DNA of 64,000 nucleotides, from contig OX442317.1 of NCBI GenBank assembly GCA_949358305.1, positions 434,001 to 498,000 on the forward strand, read 5' to 3'. This stretch comes from Strigamia acuminata. Lineage: Eukaryota; Arthropoda; Chilopoda; Geophilomorpha; Linotaeniidae. Position numbers and translations under genes: made by a program. The notes beneath the pieces were generated by a model, which worked only from the letters and a program-made list of their open reading frames with translations, ran no database searches and was not told where the DNA came from. Position 1 is the stretch's first letter, and every line of letters begins with the position of its first letter. Below are positions 25,901 to 37,700 of the stretch, one piece after another.

Positions 25901-28900
25901 CACTCTCAGCCGCGGCTAGTATTCGAGGATGGCTACAATTGAAATGCGGCTCTTAATTGCGGAAATAGTGTACATTTATTTCAGGTCTAATCCATTTCTC
26001 AATTGCAGTTGAATCCGGACTCGATCTACTGCTACTACCAGTAAGAGGTTCGCATTGTTCCATCCAAGGCGGTTGGTTTATCTTTATTATTCATTCGCCC
26101 GCAGAATGGCGGAAATAAGACAATTACTGCAAGATTACGACAACGCCGCCAAGGAATACCGGATTATATTGAAAATGGACCCGACTTACATCCCGGCTCT
26201 CAAAGGTTACGGGGAGGTGAAGCTTTTAGAAGCCAATTTTCATTTCGAAGAATGTTTGCCCGGCTTGGCCAAAGATTGCTGCGCTCAAGCCATCCAAATA
26301 TTCTCCAAGTGAGTTTGTTGTTTAGTTTGTTTCGTTTCGAGTTTATTTACCTTCATTTGTCATTCAAGCGCCGTTCTGCTTCAACCGAACCTGAGTTGCC
26401 TGTGGAAACTGTTGGGCGACGCGTGCACCGTCGTTCACCGGATACCCGCAGAATCGTGCCGATTTGAGATGTCCGACGATTTCGTTGCCAAGACGAACAT
26501 CGGGGCCAAAACGCTCGGAAAAGTGGAATTACTCAATCTAGGAGCGAGGTGCTACAGGCAGGCGTTGTCGCTGCACGAGAGCGACGACTTGTGGCACGAC
26601 ATCGCTCGCAACTGCCACTACCGAGCGTCGTGCTCGACCGACGTCGACCACGCGCACAAACTCCTCGAGCATTCGCTGCTCGCCATCAAAAAAGCGCTCG
26701 CTCTTAACCCTCAACACTTCGCGCACTGGAGCGTATTAGGGGTGGTCGCAGTCAGTAAGTTGATTCGTAAGCGATTCCTCCGACTGGACCAACTCAACTC
26801 GCCCATTTATTTCATTTCAGGACTCAAGAATTTCGCTCTGGCTCAACACGCTTTTATCAAATCGATCAAAACCGAAGAAAATGTAAACCCAATCTAAATC
26901 TATCTTTCGCTTTTTAAAAACTAATCGCTCAAATCGTCTAGAATCCGGACGCCTGGACCAATTTGGGCCTCGTCTATTTACTGCACGACAATGTGGAAGT
27001 AAGTTACTCGGGTCAAAACACCCATACATTTGATACGTCCGCATATTTGATTTGACGCCAAATTGATGTCCGCAGCTCGCGCACAAAGCGTTTTCTACGG
27101 CGCAAACGCTCGACCCGTCGCACATCAAGTGCTGGATCGGAATGGCGATGATCGCCGAAAAGATCGGCCATTTGGAAGCGATGGACTTGTTTCGACACAC
27201 CACCAGCTTGGGCTACCACGTAAATTGAGCAAGCTGTGTTAAAATGGTTTTCGTGATTGATTCCTCCTTCGCTTTCTAGGGCCAAAGCGCGCTGGGATAC
27301 GCTCATTGGGTAGCCCAGGTACTCCTGGACGACAAAATCGACAAACAAGTCAAAGTTAAATTTTGGCACGAGAATATGGCCAGTTTGCCCACCCCGTCCG
27401 ATTGCTTGGTTAAATACACGGGTAAATAATTTCAATTTAATTTAATTTTAAATTTTAACGCTTAAATTCCGTGGCAGGAAACGTGACGGACGACGCGCAA
27501 GCGTTCAACACGTTGGGAATATTTCTGGAACGTGAGAAATTGTATTCGCTGGCGTGCCGAGCGTTCGAAAGGGCCATCGGACTGTTGGGGGACCCGCACG
27601 ATGTCGAACGATTGGATTTTGTTCGCAGTAATTACGCGCGAGTGTTGTGTCGCCGAGGAAAGTACAAATCATCGGCGGATCAGTTTCTGCTCGTGAAAAA
27701 TCCCGATTTTAATTCGCAGTGCGGTTTGGCTTTGGCGTTTTACAAAAGTCAAAGCAACCAAGACAGTTTGCAAGGTATCGATGACGTTTCGAGAGTGTTT
27801 TTCGCATTGTTTAAAAGTTTAAAATTCTTGTCGTTTTAGCCTACGAAGCGGCCATTCACTGGTTCGCCAAAACCGACAACGAGAAATCCGACGTGTTTGT
27901 TGCCATGGCGGCAGTTGCGTATCGGATGAAAGACGTCCAAGTAGCCAAACACTTGTTATTTCAAAGGTATTGTATATTCCCGCTGTATTTGTTTATTTTT
28001 TCTCATTTTTCCTCTTCCGAAATTGCAGTTTTGAGCTTCGCCCGCCGTCGGTCTACGGCATTTTTTCACTGTGCGCCATCGGACTGTTGCTCAACGATTC
28101 GAGTCTGGTCGAAGCGGCGACTAAAGAAATGTTGCCGTATTTGAAAGACTATCTGCACTCGAGTTCCGCGGTCAAACTTCTTTGTTTTACAAAGATCTCG
28201 CAGGTAAATTCAAAAAAATATATTTTTAAAAAAAACTTGCTAAATGATCGTACAAACTTGTCAGGGCAAAAACAAAGAAGCTCAAAGGATCATCAGCAAA
28301 GCGATCCACGAATTTCCAGCTCACGACCAACTCTGGTTCATCCTTTCGCGCACTTTACTGCAATTCTCGATGGAGAAATGGCGAGTGATCGACAGGATTC
28401 TATCGATTCTGCTGACCAAAAGCGACGTTTCGATCGCACAGGTGTTTAGCTTCAGGAACATCGTCCACCTGGCAAACGGCCACGTGTCGGACTGCATCAA
28501 AAGTGCACAAAAAATGCTCGTGTTGAACCCGAGCGAAACGGCCAATTGGGCCGGTCTAGTCGCCTCCGTCGTAATGCACGACGCTCGTTACAAAACCACG
28601 GCCAACAGAGACTGGTTTCTCAAAATGCTCGACCACACCGCAAAACGAGGTGGCTTTAGAAATTGAATTCAAACAAACGTGCAGTTTTTCTACATTTTTT
28701 GTTACATTTTCCTTTCTCAGCTTGTGCGTCCGGGAACGACGCTCTGCACGAGTGGCTAGGTTGGTACCAATCGCTCATGTCGCTGTGCGCCGATAGCACC
28801 GATCACGGCCAACAGAAAAATCGCTCGTCGCAAACATCGAACACGTGCACCATTCTAGAATGGTTAAAAAACAACGAGGGGTCTAAGAAGCCCCAAATCG

Positions 28901-29462
28901 ACGAGCTCAAGCAACACGTGGAATCCAACCCGGAATTCAGTTTCGGATGGCAGGTGAAGTAGAACCAACCCGGTTGTTGGTCAAATGATCGCATTTTGAT
29001 CGGTTTCTTTCTTCTAGACTTTGATGAAAAGTTGCGTAGTCGCGGGAAAATATCCCGAGACGTTGGAGATCCTCGAATCGTGGGACGCGAGTTGCCCTCG
29101 ATCGCGGAACGTGGCGAGGACAATTCGGTACAATTTGGCGCTGGAACAGTACCAAAAGAACAGACAAAAGGAATGGATGAAAACGGCGGAGAAAATCGAG
29201 CAGGAATTGAAGAAATCGGGCGAGAAGAACGTCGTCTGCTTTTTGTTGGCGAAAAAGCATTTCCTCAAGAAAGAAGAAAAGTACAGTTGTACAATGTCAC
29301 TCTTAAAAAACCCTCCGTTTATCTTTATCTTTATCTTTATACAGGAAAATGAGGAGCAAATTGCAAGAAATGGAGTGGACCTCGCGTCGCGCGGGCTACG
29401 GATGGCCCGAACAGGCGGCCAAATCAATTCTGGATGCAAATGTATCGTCAATCGTCAACTAA
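22983..29462 (+). CDS. TTC37: SKI3 / TTC37, TPR scaffold of the Ski complex
   Basis: Tetratricopeptide scaffold of the cytoplasmic Ski complex, which feeds mRNA to the exosome during 3'-5' decay. Twenty-nine exons: 22983-23072, 23128-23271, 23333-23421, 23478-23550, 23613-23741, 23802-23900, 23953-24064, 24133-24515, 24581-24670, 24741-24844, 24914-25025, 25097-25173, 25228-25327, 25388-25431, 25496-25691, 26009-26040, 26105-26308, 26369-26754, 26821-26882, 26942-26998, 27076-27219, 27280-27421, 27478-27774, 27840-27966, 28029-28203, 28265-28649, 28721-28953, 29018-29280, 29345-29462. The product is about 1488 aa (1564 in human) of TPR repeats. Landmarks: [18 protein letters not shown] near residue 40, [78 protein letters not shown]. 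The intron at 25692-26008 carries a MITE. Family identity is secure; a few small exons are less certain. Confidence 0.93.
25713..25965. mobile_element. Non-autonomous TA-flanked MITE in a SKI3 intron
   Basis: A 253-bp insertion with terminal inverted repeats TTTCCGCAA (25713-25721) and TTGCGGAAA (25957-25965), each flanked by TA (25711-25712 and 25966-25967), the target duplication of Tc1/mariner-type elements. It encodes nothing. It contains three related internal copies beginning CCG(C/T)GGCTA at about 25733, 25857 and 25910. Removing the element and one TA leaves a 62-nt intron, the normal size here. Confidence 0.75.
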
Positions 29463-29486
29463 CGTCAATAAAACAAACGCGACGCC

Positions 29487-31459
29487 TTATTTCCTTCTTT
29501 TGTCTTTTTTGGTCGTCGTTTCTTTTTGGTTTTCTTTCCATCTCCACCAAGGTTCGTTTTCCTCAATGATTTTTGACGAGTAGCGTCCCACCTTTCCTTC
29601 AATTTCCGGAGGTACGTCGAGCAGCGATTTGGCGGACAGCTTTCCCTCTTGGGTGATCATCTTGTCCTCCTCCTCGGGTGGAATATTCAATCGATGTTTC
29701 TCGATATTCTCGAAGAAAAACAGCAATTCTTCCTTCTTGTCGAGCTCGCCCAACTTTTCCTCTATCTTCGTCAACCTTTCCTGCTTCATGTGCTCTTCGA
29801 TTTGCTTTTTCACTTCGTTTTCGCGGATCCGCACCCATTCGTCGTACGTAACCGACATTTTTTCCGCAACTTCTTTTTCTTGACCACTAACTTGCGCTTT
29901 TACCTTGGAAATATCTCCTAATAAACATCCGGATGACCACTTTCAAATGACAATACCTTGTCGCCGAGTATTCTTTCGAGATCGTCGTCGATTACTTTCC
30001 CGCTTTGTACGAGCTGTTGAAGCAACGGCGCAATTTCGGTCTCGATCTGTTTCTTCATGTCTTCGTCCGACACTGCGCATGCAAACTCCAACGACTTATC
30101 AACCTGTTTTTTTTTAAAAAATAAATCGGTATCAATTACAACCTGTTTAAAGCATTTTTAGACAATTTGATCGACGTACACATTTCTTGTAAACTTGAAT
30201 ATCCGAGGAATTGATGATCCGTTCTACGCATTCTTTAACGCGATCGAATTTCTCAAACAAGACTAAACCTACGTTATTAATCGAAACAATAATTTAAAAT
30301 TGAATACAATTGAATAAAATTCAGCTTATTACCGAGCAATTCGAAAGAATGCCGTAAAGCGGGTTCCTCAACCGCCTTACTCTTGCTCAACTCTAATATT
30401 GTTTTCCCGACGAGGTGATTTTCCTTTCTCAAATCGAAATGATCGTCAAAATACGGCAAAGGGAGGTATTTAACTCTGACCCATTCCTATCGATTAAAAG
30501 AAAAATTATCTTTTAAACAAAATTAATTGTTTGATAAAATCTTTACATCTTCATCGTCGTCGCCATCTTTTGTTGGCTCGGCGTACACGTCCCAGGGTTG
30601 TGGTTCTGGCTTTTCCAAGTACATAAAACACGAATATAAAGCCAAAATATTGGCCAAACTGTTTTCGTAATCTTCTTGAATCATCAAAAGTGTGGCCGTT
30701 TTCGCCGCGTCTGTTTAGGAAAAAGTGCACATTTATTTGTAATTTTTTTCTTCTTCGACCAATTTCCAATTAAAATCGCTAACCTCGATAATTCTCTCGT
30801 TTCAAAAACGTATTCATCATTAAGTTATACGTGAAATGATCGGGAAATATACCGTAATTGACTCGGTCGTCTAACATTCTCATTAAATTGTCCGTGGAAC
30901 CAAAATCGAGAAAAGCTCGAATCACCGCGTGAGACGTCGACTCGAACGTCCGAACCGTGCTCGGAGTGCGACGGAATTTGTGTATTAATTCTTCAAGTTC
31001 GATTAAATACTCGTCGTTGTTCACCTTATTTGCAAACTGCGAGCAAAACTCCATTAGAATTATCGAGAAAATTAATATAATCATTTCAATTTCGCCACTT
31101 ACGACATCAATGTCCACCGCACTCACGGGTTTTTTGGCGTTAAATTTGATATCCAACTCGGCGTAAAAGTTATCTATCAACAAATTTCGTTTATCAATTT
31201 TAAGCCCTTAAATAAGCGACAAATGTAACTACCAAATTTCACTTGATTTATAACGGGACTTTGCAGTCGCCGGTTCCATGCTTCGCGACACTCGAAAGCA
31301 TCGCTCAGAAAACCTCGCCGAAATGCATCTAAAAACGAACATTTCATTAATAAACGTGAAATTATGTTACACTTTAATTTAAAAATTACTTGTTTGATAG
31401 ATAATTCCTCTGAAAAACTTGCAAATTATTCTAGCTTGATGAATCTTCGGGAAATGCAT
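29487..31459 (-). CDS. MRPS27: Mitochondrial ribosomal protein S27 (mS27, PPR protein)
   Basis: PPR-type RNA-binding component of the mitochondrial small ribosomal subunit. Exons: 31390-31459, 31233-31328, 31103-31173, 30784-31036, 30547-30710, 30333-30486, 30180-30268, 29957-30103, 29487-29903; 486 aa (414 in human). Landmarks: N-terminal DAFECREAWNRRL, LIELEELIHKFRRTPS, and the PPR core VNYGIFPDHFTYNLMMNTFL followed by RENYRDAAKTATLLMIQEDY. The C-terminal part is Glu/Lys-rich coiled coil (WVRIRENEVKKQIEEHMKQE) and longer than in vertebrates, ending in a basic tail. The start ATG at 31459 gives a basic, Ile/Phe-rich leader consistent with import. The stop codon is 24 bp from the SKI3 stop, so the two 3' UTRs must overlap. 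The start is 110 bp from SNAPC3. Confidence 0.92.
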
Positions 31460-31569
31460 GTTTTCCCCGAGCAGAACTAGATGCAGTTTGGCGTCACCCG
31501 GTGGTCATTGAGTGCAACTACGCACAATGTTAATACGCTTTGATATAAGTGTTACGATCAGACGAGAAA
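31460..31569. promoter_or_regulatory. Divergent promoter gap MRPS27 / SNAPC3
   Basis: Only 110 bp between the opposite start codons, the tightest divergent pair in the window; a shared bidirectional promoter is inferred from spacing. Confidence 0.5.
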
Positions 31570-33040
31570 ATGGAGCGTGTTCACAATCCCGATGCGAGGA
31601 GTTTCATTTCACCCGAGATTGATGTAAGAAGTATATTAACGGAATGGATAGAATTGGGAGCAGACAAGCCTATCAACACCAAATCTAATCTATCGTCGTT
31701 GATGGACGTTTCTCCCGCGATTATAGACGAACTCGAAGCAGTTTGCAGGTGCTAAATGGAAAAAGAAAAGAGGGAGAATAGAATAGTTTAAGTTTACACA
31801 TTTTTATTTTGTCGTGTTAAAAATGTAGCATTAATCATCTGACGTGTGAAGACGAACCACTTCAATTCCTGCCAACCAATATCAGAAAACCGAAAAACGT
31901 ACCCATAGATTACGTGACTCCCACCAATCACAATTTGCAATGTCTCAAGTAAAAACAAATTCTAAAAAAAATTAGAAATCCGAATTAACAAATCTTGAAT
32001 TAGGATAAAAGAAGCCGTAAATGAAAAACGCGCACCACAACCCTGCACAGAGCGTAAAGTGTTACAAACTGGCGACAAATACCGTTTTTCGGATCCAAAT
32101 TTGCTGCCAAGCGGAACAGAAAGCACGGACGAATCGAACACGGCGCCCGAATTGATTTTACTAGTCACGCTTTACCAGCCGTACATAAAAAAGCCGGGCA
32201 GTAAATACATAAGAGAATTAAAAGTAAGAAACGAGGAAATTCAAACAACAAATTGATCCGACATACATTCCAGATGGAGCAGCAGTTGCTCGTACTCGGA
32301 TCGCAGAGGTTGACCGCATTGAGGGACCGGTTCGTGTGTTTAGCCGATATTTCCGTCACGGACGACTTGAGCGAGAATCCAGATTTATCTCGCTTAACCA
32401 GAGCCAAAGTAAAATTATTTTAATTTTTAATTTTAATTTCTAATATTTAATATCTTTTTCGAGGACATTTTCACGTCCGGTTTGTTTTACATCAACGGTA
32501 CATTGTACAACGACATGCGGAACCCGCAGTCGAGGGACAACAGCCGAGCGATTATCGAGTGGGCAAATCAATACCCAGACATGGAAATCGGACCGTTCGA
32601 GACGAAACGGATGGAAGAAACGCGATTTCTCGACCTCAAGTTGCGCCTGGGCTATCCGTATTTATACCAGCACCAAGGGGACTGCGAGCACCTTTTAGTT
32701 TTCCAAGACGTGCGGTTAATGAGCAGCGACGATTGCCAGGACACGAGCAAATACCCGATCGTGACGAGCATTCCGAGTCGCAAACGTGTGGTGTGCATGG
32801 TGTGCCACCTCCTCACGGCAAAGTAAGGAACGGAAGGAACCAACCGATCAATTTTCGATTAGTTTGATCGCAATGTTTGAATATTTACGCAGGTGGGTTA
32901 CCACGGGCAACGAGCGAGTGCCGGCCGACCCATTTTTCTTCTGCGACGCGTGTTTCCGACAGTTTAATTACGACAAAGACGGTCGCAAGATCGGCCAGTT
33001 CAGCGCGCAGCCGTTTGTCGACCGCAGCGCGCTGTTGTAG
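31570..33040 (+). CDS. SNAPC3: snRNA-activating protein complex subunit 3 (SNAPC3)
   Basis: DNA-binding subunit of the SNAPc/PBP complex that recognises the proximal sequence element of snRNA promoters for Pol II and Pol III. Exons 31570-31748, 31829-31948, 32004-32223, 32274-32408, 32464-32822 and 32893-33040 give 386 aa. The conserved C-terminal half is complete: FYINGTLYNDMRNPQSRDNS, then LGYPYLYQHQGDCEHLLVFQ, the Cys pairs CMVC and FFFCDACF that with His form the zinc-binding module, and the end KIGQFSAQPFVDR. The N-terminal half is more variable. The ATG at 31570 is the first in frame. Fits the family closely; AATAAA follows at about 33047. Confidence 0.95.
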
Positions 33041-34777
33041 CTCAAGAATAAAATAAATTATTTGACAGTTATACAGTGTTAACATAAAAACATTTATTGA
33101 ACATTAAACGTTAGTACACAAAAATATATGAACCGTCTTATACAGCACCCCTTCCGAATACAATTTACATTTACTAATTAGTTGTACGTACTCACGAAAG
33201 TGTACAATACATTCACACACAGGAGGAAAAAAAACCGTAGTAGTCTTTTATATAGAGTTTACATTATTACAAATTTGGCAGTTGGAAAAGAAAAACTGCC
33301 AAACGAGGCACAGCACTTTGTTTCAAATGGGTGGCAGGTTCAACACTCGTTATTTTACTCTCGTGTACTGCAGGTACAGTATTTAGTTTTTAACCACCTG
33401 TAATAAAGATGAAGCACGAAAAAAGGGCCAAACTAACCGTACATTTCTTCCTTCATTTTTAATGCAAAATTAGTTCATTTTTTTTTTTTTGTTTGTTTAT
33501 TTTTTTTAGAGCACGTCAAATGATCCAGCAATGATTTTGGATGGGTTTAAAAATTGGGAGAAACTCTCTTTTTGTCTATTATCAAAATGCCGCCATCTTG
33601 TAAATCGCAATGCTCCGCCGTTTTTAACAAAAACAACATCGTCGTAGCAAATAGTTAGGCCTAAACTTTGTTCCGAACAAATCTCGCCTATTTAATAACA
33701 GTCGGATGGAATTTGATAATTTTCGACACCGAATCGCATTACGAATTAAAAGATGAAAGCATACAAATATAATTTTAATAAAACAAAAAAAAACAACAAC
33801 ATGCGGTGCAACCAACAAGTGTCAAACAAAACCAAGACTCAAAGTCGTCAAAAAAGAAATTAAAGAAAACCACAAATAAAAACCACGTGCTTCACACTAT
33901 CAACGAATTAAATATGGAACTTGTAGGCAACAATATAGATTTAACATTAAAAAAAAAATTATAATTGCTCTTTTTATTATTATTCTTAGTTACTTAATTA
34001 TAATTCATAGGTCGCTAATTCAATCTCCATCATTCTGTACAACAAGCAATTTATTTATATTTGAATAAACTCCTTTCACCAACAAGTACTTATTTCTTTA
34101 CATTAAATCCAACAGCTAATTTAAACGCCAAAATATTAACAAAAACACCGCTTTTCTCCTCGCCTTCTTTCCTTCTCCCATTTGCACCTCATCATCCACC
34201 TCGTAACCGCAAAAATACACATAAAATCATATTTCTATATTAATTATAATGAATAAGTGATTAAATAAATCATCGTATATTACTATTAATAATAATTATC
34301 CCTTTCTGATTCAAACAAATTATATTTCTTTTCCCTAGTAATAAAAATGGACGAAAATAATTATTACTGATATGCGCGGGATTATCACATCCCCTTATAT
34401 ATGTCATTAAACCGAAACAACAAAAAACTACATAAAAACAAACGTTAAACTATCGTAATAGCTATTTTCTTAACCCTACACTAACTTCTTAATCAGTAAA
34501 ACAAATAAAAATTAGTTAAATAATGATAAAGTTTTTTTTTCTTTTCTTCTTTTTTTTTATACAACAGTTGGAACACTACAGAACCTTCAACCGTTGTCAA
34601 TTAAAGCTCCAGACTAGTCTTTTTAATAGTACACAACATCAATAGGCATTAAAATTAAAATTAAAACAAAAATTTAAATTTAAGAGAGAAAAAAAAAAGA
34701 AAAAATTGCACGAGACAGGAAAAAATAGAACTAATCCAAGAATTTCGGGTGGGACACTCGTAAACGATGGATGGTCT
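33041..34777. other. Convergent 3' region SNAPC3 / hnRNP K
   Basis: 1.7 kb without a supportable gene. It holds the short SNAPC3 3' UTR and presumably a long, AT-rich hnRNP K 3' UTR on the minus strand; TTTATT strings (minus-strand AATAAA) occur several times. Confidence 0.5.
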
Positions 34778-37700
34778 TTAGAACTTACGCCCAGAATGTT
34801 CTCGCACACTGCAACGACAAAAAACAAGAAAAAAAAAACGTCAAAACAAATAATAGAGTAAGAAATATAAAATAATAATAAAAAATATTATTCAAAGAAA
34901 AAAAAGAAATAGAAAAAGGAAATTCCGTTAGTCCGTCCGCGTGCAAAATGCGCATTTTGTTATTCTTATTGTTAGTTATTCATTATTCCCCCGAAGGAGT
35001 GTTCAAATATTGTCGGAAGATAGTGATTTCTTGTTTCTCATATACAGAACAACAAAATCACTAGTCTTCCAGACAAGATGAGAAAAGCGGAGCAATTTCT
35101 TCTCTCATTTCAGCCATTCATGCGTTTGTTTGTTTGTTTATTAAAGGTCGGATGCACTAAGGGTTAAATTATTAGCAGCGAAGAAGCGACATCTCATTCG
35201 TCAGTCACACAAGTCCATTCATTCACCTCTACTCACTCCACTCACCTCTGTTGGAGCAAATATTGCGCCATTTGAATCTGCGACGACGAACCCGTGATTG
35301 TGATGATGCGATCGTTCGCACCGGGCAGCGCTTCGTCTATGGTGATGCCCGCGCCCGAATCCTGGCGAATCTTCCGGATCCGAGCACCCCCTTTGCCAAT
35401 TATAGACCCGGCAAGCTTCAAATAAAATAAATAAAAAAAAATGAAATAAAATTTAAGAACAGATCACTTCTCCCTCACCAAACAAACTCACATCTTTCGG
35501 AATAGTAACTTGCGTGGACGTCGGTTGGTTACCGCCGCCCCCGCCCCCACCACCTCCGCCTCCGCCTCCACCCATTTGATTGTTGTGCCCAAAATTCTGA
35601 TTCCCCTAAAGAAAATCCAAATAAATATAAACAAACCAAAAGAAATTTCTCACCACTTCTCACCATTTCTTGATTGGACATGTTGGGTTGATCAAATCCT
35701 TGACCACCGCCCATCATATTGGACCCCATCAGACTGTTGCCCCCTCCCGACAAAGGCGGAGCACGATCCCGATACGAATTCACTGCAATACAATCGTTCA
35801 CTGATTTCAAACATATTAAACACTAATCAACAAAATTCCTACTACTAAATCCGTTTCCCATTCCTCCCATGTGCGGCGGTGGCATCGGACCGTCCATATT
35901 GCCTCCCGATCCCACGCCCCTGTTGCCGGGTCCCCCAAAATTCGGTCCTCGCACTCGATTTCCAAAATTCCCGCGCCCGGGTCCTCCTCCCATCGAACTA
36001 TTTCTATATATAAAAAAAAAAAAAAAAAAAAAAATCATTATAAAATTAAACATGTATAAAAAAGTTTTTAAAATAAATTTTATCAAAAAAAAAAATCAAT
36101 TTCATCAAAAAAAAATGTGTTGAAAAAAACGTCCTTACCGGAATCCCCTTGACGAATTAGGTGGCGGCATGGGTCTGTTCGAGCCCATACCCCTTCTTCC
36201 CATGTCACCACGGAGACCACCATTGCCCATTATCCCTCCTCCTCCGCCTCCTCTTCCCATACGTCCTCTGCCCATGTCTGAAAGGCCCCGCATTCCTCTG
36301 CAAAGGAGAAAAGTACTCCGTTGCAACAAACTAGAATTCATTTACAAATTGCAGCAACGACAAAATAAGATAAACAAAATCAAACAGTTATTCATTCAGG
36401 TCATTCACAGTGTTCACAGACGGGCAAAGAACGTGACAGACCAGGAACAGATTAGGGCTGGAAATATCGGAGCGTTGGAGGTGTCGAAAGGAAACGGGGC
36501 CGTCTTTCTTTCTTTCTTTCTTTACCTTCCGCGGGACATCCCCGACATGTCCGGACGACCCATCCGCCGTCCTCCTCCGCCGCCGCCCCCGTCGCAAAAG
36601 CCGCCGTACTCGTGCGCGTAAAACTCGTCGTAATTATGTGGATCGTACGGGTTATTCGCCCCTTTCGTGGGCGACTAAAAACGATAATCAACAATTAATC
36701 AACCCGGCGATTAATCAAATCTCTCTCTTACCTGCTGAATCAGTTCAAAGATCTGGCGCGTGCATTCCACCACCACCTTGGGTGTTCCTGAGATTTGCAC
36801 GACCCTGTCCGTCGACTGCGGGCAGCAATGGCTGTATACCTTGATCGTGGCACCTGTTTTCTGCCATTACAAATTAAAAGCGTCCAAATTAGCACAAATG
36901 CCCATCCACAGCTCGCCGACCTCCGGCACGCCATCTCGCTTTTCGCTCTGTCATTCGCAATCAATTTCCCACTCGCAAAATACTCAGCTATGTTACCAGG
37001 TGATCCGCATCGACTCGTTATTGGCTACCTTCAACTCCACCCGCAGGAAGTCTGCCAAAAGCCAACATCTGCCGCTGTCCCACCCCCCGCACCCATTAGT
37101 TCCACCAAAACACACTCTTAACAAAAAAATCACCATCATATTAATTATCACCCGCAAACCTTTACCCCCCCCCCTTCCCCCCCGCCCCCCCACGTATTCA
37201 AAAACAAATTTTGTTTTTTTAAAAAAATAATTTCTTTCCCCCTTCAAATTTTGTCGTTTTATTCACGTTTCCTCTCAAAATACCTCGCGTGATGGTTTTA
37301 ATTGGTCAGCCGCGCACTAACAAAAGCACAAAGGAGCCACCTGGACCGGCCGACATTCCATTTGCTCTATTGTTTATTATTTAAAACAGAAAAAGGTAAA
37401 AAATGAAAATAAAATAAAGAGAAAAAAAGAAAAGGATAAAAAATAATATTGAAATTTAAATTAATCGAGATAATGAGTGAGTCGACGTGTAGTAGCTATT
37501 GGCCGTAAATGGCGAGGAAACTGGCAGATAATTATAGCCGTTGTCTAGCTCCGTCTGCATTATTTAACAGAGTTCGTACCATGTTTTTGAGGGGGTTCCA
37601 TTGATATGAATTAAAATTTATCGATCACACCCGCCATAAAACTCACTCTCATTACACTGGCTAATGTTTCTCTTCCATGCGACTCAGAATAAACATTCGC

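Noticed and set aside
36169-36621. 150-codon plus-strand frame with proline runs
   Set aside because: Antisense of the Gly/Met/Arg-rich hnRNP K exons; the polyproline is a mirror of polyglycine codons.
36895-37110. GC-richer patch in an hnRNP K intron as a possible KH2 alternative exon
   Set aside because: Phase 0 entry after the first KH2 exon hits a stop within seven codons, and the open frame needs a different phase.
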